Part shown: positions 59,801 to 64,000 of the stretch, piece by piece
How the letters are laid out: each line of letters begins with the position of its first letter
Numbering within the stretch: position 1 is the first letter of the stretch
Source of the DNA: Bacillota bacterium
GTDB taxonomy: Bacteria > Bacillota > Clostridia > Tissierellales > Sedimentibacteraceae
Reading direction: 5' to 3'
Assembly (NCBI GenBank): GCA_023416855.1
Contig: JAEZGU010000316.1
Location: forward strand, 106,646 to 170,645
Length of the DNA stretch: 64,000 nt
Made by a program: the position numbers and the translations under genes
The notes under the pieces: generated by a model
What the model was told of the DNA's origin: nothing
What the model saw: the letters and a program-made list of their open reading frames with translations, nothing else
Databases searched by the model: none

Positions 59801-60218
59801 TATTGACATAGCTCAAGTACAGTTGTGTGCAGGAAGTACGGAACTTTCCTTTAATCCACGTAGCTATGCTGAAGAATTAGCCTTATGCCAAAGATATAAC
59901 AAAAGATTAGTTTCCGATGCTGACTATTCTGTATTTGGTTCAGGACAATGTATATCAACTACACAGGCATATATTTATATTCCGCTTAGTCCAACGATGA
60001 GAATCAATCCAATATTAACGACTGGTGGGAACTTTGCATTATTGAAGTCTGATGGGACATATCAGGCTGTTACTGCTGTGGCAATACATAAAACAGGAAG
60101 AGATGGATTATATCTTATTGCAACAGTGGCTAGTGGTCTTACAGCAGGTAATGCAACAATGCTTGTGGCGAATAATGATATTACTGCATACTTAAACTTT
60201 GATGCTAATATTATTTAA
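56832..60218 (+). CDS. Tail fibre with carbohydrate-binding repeats and a PHP phosphoesterase domain
   Basis: A 1128-residue fibre. Residues 1-110 are a virion-anchor beta domain, 135-230 an Ala/Asn/Thr coiled coil (ATSNANTAATNANTKATLADQ). Residues 220-385 carry three similar ChtBD3/CBM5-12-type repeats (YENALYRCIQDSTGHLPTD..YW; FDGSSYICLKDSIGHSP; YEGNVYVCIQDSVNNLP). Residues 500-690 are a PHP domain with GQMHCHTTNSDGQQ (His509, His511), FITITDHN, IAHPNWH and AVDDCHN, the complete metal-binding set. A carbohydrate-binding-like C-terminus follows (GNFDIWQAGTAL). PHP domains cut phosphodiesters, so the fibre may cleave teichoic-acid-type polymers. Confidence 0.88.
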   Translation: MAFDNLTPVIGTGRSGDSNDPYNIITNDVQKVVNGMVRLKEVPYFNNHVVITAVASPYNNEVYYETFDYSSNIGRYNYRVDYTNGIVFFSEESNGRTMTFSYTGKGYDSLSMWRIHTKEQNGDVIETLGDIIEAGETAIESLTQLNIVINNAETATSNANTAATNANTKATLADQKATLANTATIAANNATTEAINATTNANDSAELADIATAEANNTITSLSYIGVYENITLYKKRNFVIYENALYRCIQDSTGHLPTDSAYWINVTKTLTWRDEYNNTTSYSVFDAIEFDGSSYICLKDSIGHSPLDITYWKLLAQKGDKGATLVYRGDYNASKLYLVNELVRYEGNVYVCIQDSVNNLPIDINYWDVFIEGGGTKVVSYKNTVELSVNTSTVTIGISQYTHTSDVLMVFKNTTYIEKDIDYTISSDGLSINKVGGEWTTPSTFNFIVLKNVFVNSVEYDGDLLINGSVTNDKLSDEIKIRNYNGQRYQINNPYKNGGKLSLKGQMHCHTTNSDGQQSPTDVVTAYKNAGYDFITITDHNVITSNPNVSGITWIGNSTEETEKRHVCAYDIDTQSTDVNTQDILNYHRNLGKMTNIAHPNWHSLYFIDKNEALGFYDFNFTEIYNTVTDTYGEIQWDWWLSNGKKTFALAVDDCHNITDALQFNKAWVVVKADTNNKSSILDSLRKGNFYASTGNDISINLYGNTITASSTDLSNFTFIGRDGKILFTANNVLNSSYVIKGDEAYVRAVSEKVSDISQKAWSQPVFIDIIGDNERQFSEIYTTSNLYGMKRQAIINGNFDIWQAGTALSNLTYGYLADRWLISSGSGGGVFPNINHSRQQIIPENIQNASNYYRITTDGAGSNFGTSASYLFSQAIENGTRFLCGAGKKLTISFYARSSIPNKKLAINLVQQYGVGGSPDEQVIGTNFTLTAMWKKYSYTFVTNSLIGKTFGVNNDDVLRVRFWIMWGSTFLSRFGATEAETFVGAGDIDIAQVQLCAGSTELSFNPRSYAEELALCQRYNKRLVSDADYSVFGSGQCISTTQAYIYIPLSPTMRINPILTTGGNFALLKSDGTYQAVTAVAIHKTGRDGLYLIATVASGLTAGNATMLVANNDITAYLNFDANII

Positions 60219-60248
60219 TGAACTATAGGATAATATCGAGGTGATTAA

Positions 60249-60401
60249 ATGAAAATCATAAACAAAGCCCATATATGTATATGGGTTAATGGATTTGAAT
60301 ATGGAGAAATAGTTTGTGTTATTTGTGGTAAAAAAACGAATCCATTTCTTGAAAGACAATTGAAAAATAATTTAAAGAGAGTCAAAGTAGCTACTAAATG
60401 A
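60249..60401 (+). CDS. Small Cys-containing protein (50 aa)
   Basis: An ATG behind GAGGTGATTAA opens MKIINKAHICIWVNGFEYGE, a 50-residue frame with CVICGKK, which with the upstream His and Cys (AHIC) could form a small zinc site, and a basic end (RQLKNNLKRVKVATK). It overlaps the convergent peptidase gene by 30 bases. Function unknown. Confidence 0.6.
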   Translation: MKIINKAHICIWVNGFEYGEIVCVICGKKTNPFLERQLKNNLKRVKVATK

Positions 60402-61118
60402 GGTTTTAGTTTTTAACACAACATTATTGTAATTTAGACAGCATATATCCCATAAATTTAACTCTGTGAGTGTATATTCAAAACACTTTGCAACTTGTAT
60501 TGGAGTGTTAAACCCAATTTGATATATTTGACTACTCATTTCTATTGCCTTTTTTGTTACGTTTTTGAACCTCATATCTAGCAAGGGAGTTATAAAATTT
60601 ATTTGTTCTTGTGACGCTAACAATAAAAACAGAATAAACTGAATAGAAAAGTGAGCATGGTTATATTTATCTTCAAAATTATATGTGTTGTTTAAGATGT
60701 TTTTTAAAGAATAAAATCTCTCTTGTACAAAATAATTAGAGTTATATCCATGATTTAGGAGTTGATTATTTACTTCTAAATCTAAAACAGACGATTGTAT
60801 TCTTCTTGCAAGGTCATCAAAAAAAGCTTTGTCTGAAGAATAAATTTGATTTGTTTTTGTTAATATAACAGGAAAATTTGATTCAATCTGAACAATATGA
60901 AATAATTCGTGAAGAAGGTTTGTTTCAAATACATTTCCTGTAATTTTAGTAGAAAGATAAATTATATATAAAGATTCATTTGAATAGTAATCAGCAGCAC
61001 CAAACTCACAAGCATCTTTAGAAAGTGGAATGTAAGTTACATTTTTTCTGAAACTTGATGCTAATTTCTCTATAATACCAGTTGTATGTTCTGTGATTTC
61101 ATTATTAAGGATATTCAT
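60372..61118 (-). CDS. HEXXH metallopeptidase-like protein (ImmA/IrrE-like)
   Basis: A 248-residue leftward gene with its own sigma-A promoter. LLHELFHIVQ gives the zinc-binding HEXXH motif, in the N-terminal half after YIIYLSTKITGN. The rest is helical (NQLLNHGYNSNYFVQERFYSL). ImmA/IrrE-type proteins with this motif cut phage repressors, but they usually contain additional conserved features that I cannot confirm. It might act on a repressor or on a host protein. Its orientation against the late genes suggests expression in lysogeny. GGAGG lies before the ATG. Confidence 0.7.
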   Translation of the reverse strand: MNILNNEITEHTTGIIEKLASSFRKNVTYIPLSKDACEFGAADYYSNESLYIIYLSTKITGNVFETNLLHELFHIVQIESNFPVILTKTNQIYSSDKAFFDDLARRIQSSVLDLEVNNQLLNHGYNSNYFVQERFYSLKNILNNTYNFEDKYNHAHFSIQFILFLLLASQEQINFITPLLDMRFKNVTKKAIEMSSQIYQIGFNTPIQVAKCFEYTLTELNLWDICCLNYNNVVLKTKTSFSSYFDSL

Positions 61119-61140
61119 TTATGTTCCTCCATTAAAACAT

Positions 61141-61169
61141 ATTATATACAAACTGGGTTTTATATACAA
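61141..61169 (-). promoter_or_regulatory. Sigma-A promoter of the peptidase gene
   Basis: Leftward TTGTAT (61169-61164), a 17-bp spacer, then TATAAT (61146-61141), with the gene start 23 bases downstream of the -10 element. Confidence 0.65.
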
Positions 61170-61233
61170 TGGGATAATATTGCATACTAACTCAGACCAC
61201 ATAAAACAACTATTTGGTTCAAAATTTATAAAT

Positions 61234-61281
61234 AAAAAGAAGAGATTTTAGGTCTATATTGACTTATCTTCTCTTCTTTTT
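61234..61281 (+). terminator. Terminator upstream of the lysis genes
   Basis: AAAAAGAAGAGA (61234-61245) pairs with TCTCTTCTTTTT (61270-61281), followed by ATTATG. The hairpin loop is long (24 nt), so efficiency is uncertain. Confidence 0.6.
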
Positions 61282-61346
61282 ATTATGACAATTCTGGTTA
61301 AGACAATTATAACAAATTTAAAATAGGAAGTGAAGGTGATTAAAAA

Positions 61347-62201
61347 ATGGGATACAGAAAAATTTTTGATTATGGTGTTAACATTCATACATATGAATTC
61401 AACCCAAAAGAAGAAAGATTCTCTTATGAAATAGGCGAAAATATGAAATTAGAGACAATTGACAAGCTACCTAGACCGAAAGATGATGAATCGGTTGCAT
61501 GTGTCATTAATTGGAACTTTTTTGATACTAAGATTTGTTTCAATGGTTATGGAGAAATCGAAGTTAATGGTAAGCAAATCCAAGGAGCATCGGCTCTATT
61601 CCCTTCTTTATCATTTAAAGATAATAAACTGACATATGGTGATATTAAAGGTGCAGATATAGGTTTGGGTATTGGAATTTTGTTAGTGCTAGATGGTAAG
61701 AAAAATATTATCAATAAAGGTAAAGTACCTAGTGGTAAAGATACTCGTACCGCATTTGGTCAGAAAAAGAATGGGAATATTTTTATAGTTGTTTGTGAAG
61801 GTAATGATTTAAAGTCTAAAGGGTTATCTGCTAATGATATGGCAGATTTTCTATTAAAAAATGATGTTTATATTGGAGCTATGGGCGATTCTGGAGGTAG
61901 TTCTGGAATGATGATTAATGGCAAATATATATACAAAAATGAAAATCGTAAAATTGCTGCTGGTTTAGTTGTTTATAAAAAGAAAACAAATTTAATTGAG
62001 GATAAACCTACTTCTGAACCTAAAAAAGATATTCGTAAAACAACTTCTGACTTAAATATACGCAAGTCCCCCACGTCTCTATTACCAAATAAAGTTGGAA
62101 TATATCCTAAGAATTCTCTGATTGAAGTATTAGAAATACAAGGAAATTGGTGTAGAACAGCTAAAGGATGGGTTAGTGGTAGTTATTTAGTTAAAGTGTA
62201 A
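61347..62201 (+). CDS. Phosphodiester glycosidase with C-terminal SH3 domain
   Basis: A 284-residue protein without signal peptide. The first 215 residues have the phosphodiester glycosidase family (NAGPA-like, PF09992) pattern: ACVINWNFFD, DTRTAFGQ, AMGDSGGSSGM and AAGLVVY. The C-terminal 60 residues form a bacterial SH3 domain (LNIRKSPT...GNWCRTAKGWVSGSYL), which binds cell wall. It would cut phosphodiester-linked sugars of wall glycopolymers. It lies next to the NlpC/P60 lysin, and both are probably lysis or wall-degrading enzymes. Start ATG behind AAGGTGATT. Confidence 0.8.
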   Translation: MGYRKIFDYGVNIHTYEFNPKEERFSYEIGENMKLETIDKLPRPKDDESVACVINWNFFDTKICFNGYGEIEVNGKQIQGASALFPSLSFKDNKLTYGDIKGADIGLGIGILLVLDGKKNIINKGKVPSGKDTRTAFGQKKNGNIFIVVCEGNDLKSKGLSANDMADFLLKNDVYIGAMGDSGGSSGMMINGKYIYKNENRKIAAGLVVYKKKTNLIEDKPTSEPKKDIRKTTSDLNIRKSPTSLLPNKVGIYPKNSLIEVLEIQGNWCRTAKGWVSGSYLVKV

Positions 62202-62213
62202 GGAAGTGAGTAT

Positions 62214-63008
62214 ATGTTTACAAATATAGGTTTGGTACAACACGTTAAAAAAGCACTGTATGAAAAATGGGGCTATGTCAGGGGTACATACGGTTTAGTT
62301 CTTACAGAGTCAATATTACAAGCTAAAATAAAACAATGTGGTGATGATGTTACAAGATATATAGATTATATAAGAAGTAATTATTTAAAAAAACCAACTC
62401 GTACAGCAGATTGTGTAAATCTTATTAAATCATACCTTTGGTGGGATGAATCTAAGAATAACCCAGTATATTCTTCTAAATACGATGTAAATGCTGACGG
62501 AATGTTTAATATGGCAAAAGAAAAAGGAACTATTAATTCAATTCCTGAGATTATAGGATTATGTGTATGGCATAAAGGACATATAGGTGTTTATATTGGT
62601 AACGGTCAAGTAATTGAGTCACATGGAACTAAATCTGGAGTTATTCAAACACCCTTAAAGGGTAAAGGTTCGTCACCATGGACTCATTGGCTCAAATGTC
62701 CATTTATTGATTATACTGTTGATGATAAGGAGATTGATGATATGTCTATTAAATATGGTGATAAAAATGATAATGTTAAACTTATACAAGGTTATTTGAA
62801 TGATTTAGGATTTAATTGTGGTATTCCTGATGGTATATATGGTAAAGCCACACTTACGGGAGTTAATTTATTTAAAGGTAAATATAAACTTGAACAAGAT
62901 GGTAATATTGATATTTTTGTTTTACTTGCATTAATTAAAGAGTATCAAAGTAAATTTAATTCATTATCAATCAAATTGAATAATGTAAAAGATATTGTTA
63001 ATTATTAA
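62214..63008 (+). CDS. NlpC/P60-type endolysin with peptidoglycan-binding domain
   Basis: A 264-residue cysteine peptidase. The catalytic Cys is in TRTADCVNLIKSYLW and the His is in WHKGHIGVYIGNGQVIESHG, the NlpC/P60 order, with a further polar residue in the following strand. The C-terminal 80 residues are a PG_binding_1-type repeat (GDKNDNVKLIQGYLNDLGFN, GIPDGIYGKATL). It would cut peptide bridges in peptidoglycan. It lacks a signal peptide, so it needs a holin, and the LLH-type one at 16770 fits. AAGGAAGTGAG precedes the ATG. Confidence 0.85.
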   Translation: MFTNIGLVQHVKKALYEKWGYVRGTYGLVLTESILQAKIKQCGDDVTRYIDYIRSNYLKKPTRTADCVNLIKSYLWWDESKNNPVYSSKYDVNADGMFNMAKEKGTINSIPEIIGLCVWHKGHIGVYIGNGQVIESHGTKSGVIQTPLKGKGSSPWTHWLKCPFIDYTVDDKEIDDMSIKYGDKNDNVKLIQGYLNDLGFNCGIPDGIYGKATLTGVNLFKGKYKLEQDGNIDIFVLLALIKEYQSKFNSLSIKLNNVKDIVNY

Positions 63009-63019
63009 TATTTATATTT

Positions 63020-63057
63020 AGGGAGTATTGTGTATTATTTTATACATAGTACTCCCT
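63020..63057 (+). terminator. Terminator after the endolysin
   Basis: AGGGAGTA (63020-63027) pairs with TACTCCCT (63050-63057), with an inner TGTGTAT/ATACATA match, followed by ATTTTTTTC. A very strong terminator. Confidence 0.9.
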
Positions 63058-63195
63058 ATTTTTTTCTTTTTATCAAATTGTATATTTATTTATACATGTG
63101 TATTATCACCCTTACTTACAGCCTGTTTACATAGATTGAATAAAACTTTAGTTATAACTATATTTTATGTACAATTTATATTGGTCAGATAATTC

Positions 63196-63223
63196 TTTAC
63201 AATTCCCATATTTATGGTATACT
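63196..63223 (+). promoter_or_regulatory. Sigma-A promoter of parA
   Basis: TTTACA (63196-63201), a 16-bp spacer, then TATACT (63218-63223), about 37 bases before the parA start. A palindrome TAGTTATAACTA lies upstream at 63149-63160. Confidence 0.65.
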
Positions 63224-63259
63224 TATTTATTATAATCCAAAGAAAAGGGGTGTATTTTA

Positions 63260-64000
63260 TTGAAAATTCTTACTTGTGCAAATCATAAAGGAGGAACTGG
63301 TAAAAGTTTAATTTCTTCCACGTTAGCTGGTTTTTTGGGGGAAAAAGGATTTAATGTTTTAGTTGCAGATTTTGATAGTCAAGGTTCTGTATCTTCAAAT
63401 CTTGGTGTTGATATTATGCAAGATGGAGTGAAGACTATAACAGATATTTTCTTACATCATCCTAATCCAAATAATGTTATTGTATCAACAAATGTTCCAA
63501 ATGTTTCATTGATAGTTGGTAATATTAATATCAATGGGCTTGATGTTTTAATATCTAATAGAGGGGCAAGAGAATATATATTTAAAAATTGGATTGAAGA
63601 TAATAAGAAGTTTTTCGATGAAAATTTTACACATATGATAATAGATACTCCACCCAATTTCAATGTAGTTAGTCAAAATGCTTTTCTAGTCGCAGATAGT
63701 ATTCTATTGGTTAATGATACGTCTATGCATTCAATCGAAGGAAGCGAACAATTTTGTGCTTTATGGAGAGCAACTAGACTAGATTTAAGAGTGGGTGATA
63801 ATGTTGGTGGTTTTTTAATTAATAGATTAGATATGAGAGATGGACTGAGTAAAGATTACTTGGAATATATAAATCAACACCCCGAATTTTCGTCAATGGT
63901 ACTGAAAACAATTATTCCTAGAAACGCTGCTCTAAATTATGCAGAATTAGAAGGAACTACAATAAATTATAAGGATAGAAAATCTAAGTCTTTTTTGGCA
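63260..64000 (+). CDS. parA: ParA partition ATPase, cut by the window end
   Basis: A TTG start behind AAGGGG opens a frame that is still open at the window end (247 codons). MKILTCANHKGGTGKSLISS has the deviant Walker A (KGGTGKS) of ParA/MinD proteins, then VLVADFDSQGSVSSNLG (the A' motif), and MIIDTPPNF (Walker B). It partitions plasmids by gradient-driven motion on the nucleoid. Its partner ParB and centromere must lie outside the window. It is the second partition system on the element. Confidence 0.9.
   Translation, partial: MKILTCANHKGGTGKSLISSTLAGFLGEKGFNVLVADFDSQGSVSSNLGVDIMQDGVKTITDIFLHHPNPNNVIVSTNVPNVSLIVGNININGLDVLISNRGAREYIFKNWIEDNKKFFDENFTHMIIDTPPNFNVVSQNAFLVADSILLVNDTSMHSIEGSEQFCALWRATRLDLRVGDNVGGFLINRLDMRDGLSKDYLEYINQHPEFSSMVLKTIIPRNAALNYAELEGTTINYKDRKSKSFLA

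Noticed and set aside
63149..63160. TAGTTATAACTA palindrome as parS
   Set aside because: A single short A/T palindrome upstream of parA is likely by chance in such DNA, and parB is not visible.
1..64000. CRISPR array or full restriction or retron system
   Set aside because: I saw no regularly spaced repeats of 25-40 bp and no Cas, reverse transcriptase or methyltransferase gene in either strand.

Overview
The window is a very AT-rich segment of what looks like a phage-plasmid, a temperate tailed phage maintained as an extrachromosomal element, from a low-GC Bacillota host, most likely a clostridium. Codon use is strongly A/T-biased, Shine-Dalgarno sites are strong (AGGAGG/GAGGTG types), TTG and GTG starts are common, and the sigma-A promoters are canonical with 17-bp spacers. 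No rRNA or other chromosomal marker is visible. Both ends cut genes (1-713 and 63260-64000).

Layout. (i) 0.9-7.3 kb is a plasmid backbone: an intact tyrosine recombinase, an origin-like region with two perfect 19-bp iterons, a winged-helix Rep protein, then a leftward operon with an actin-like ParM, ParR, a 12-bp direct-repeat array that may be the centromere, an FtsK/TcpA-type ATPase and a replication-relaxation family protein. (ii) 7.4-13.2 kb is an early operon behind two strong sigma-A promoters: small unknown genes, a very acidic protein, and a 904-aa single-chain polymerase of the QDE-1/YonO (double-psi beta-barrel) type overlapped by a zinc-ribbon gene. (iii) 13.2-22.7 kb mixes accessory genes (beta-CASP nuclease, LLH-type holin, tRNA-Trp, Hsp20, metallophosphoesterase, ClpP-like protease), mobile endonucleases (PD-(D/E)XK-like, GIY-YIG, HNH) and two or three structured non-coding RNAs, including a block of about 530 nt that resembles large phage RNAs such as ROOL/GOLLD. 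(iv) 22.7-35 kb is the head module: terminase, portal, protease/scaffold with a nested start, decoration protein, major capsid protein, connectors and tail tube. (v) 35-45 kb holds surface and accessory genes: SGNH esterase, RusA resolvase with a non-AUG start, a frameshifted endonuclease, and a regulatory cassette of antirepressor, second recombinase and ribbon-helix-helix repressor. (vi) 45-60 kb is a siphovirus tail: tape measure, distal tail protein, tail-associated protein and a fibre with a PHP phosphoesterase domain, interrupted by a PIN toxin module and a divergent pair encoding an exported protein and a lipoprotein. (vii) 60-64 kb has an HEXXH peptidase, a phosphodiester glycosidase, an NlpC/P60 endolysin and the start of parA.

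How it may work (inference): Rep with ParM/ParR and ParA keep the element as a low-copy plasmid in lysogeny. On induction the host polymerase transcribes the 7.4-13 kb operon, and the phage-encoded polymerase would then take over virion genes. The gene order polymerase, phosphoesterase, terminase, portal, capsid recalls Bacillus phage SPbeta (from memory, not checked).
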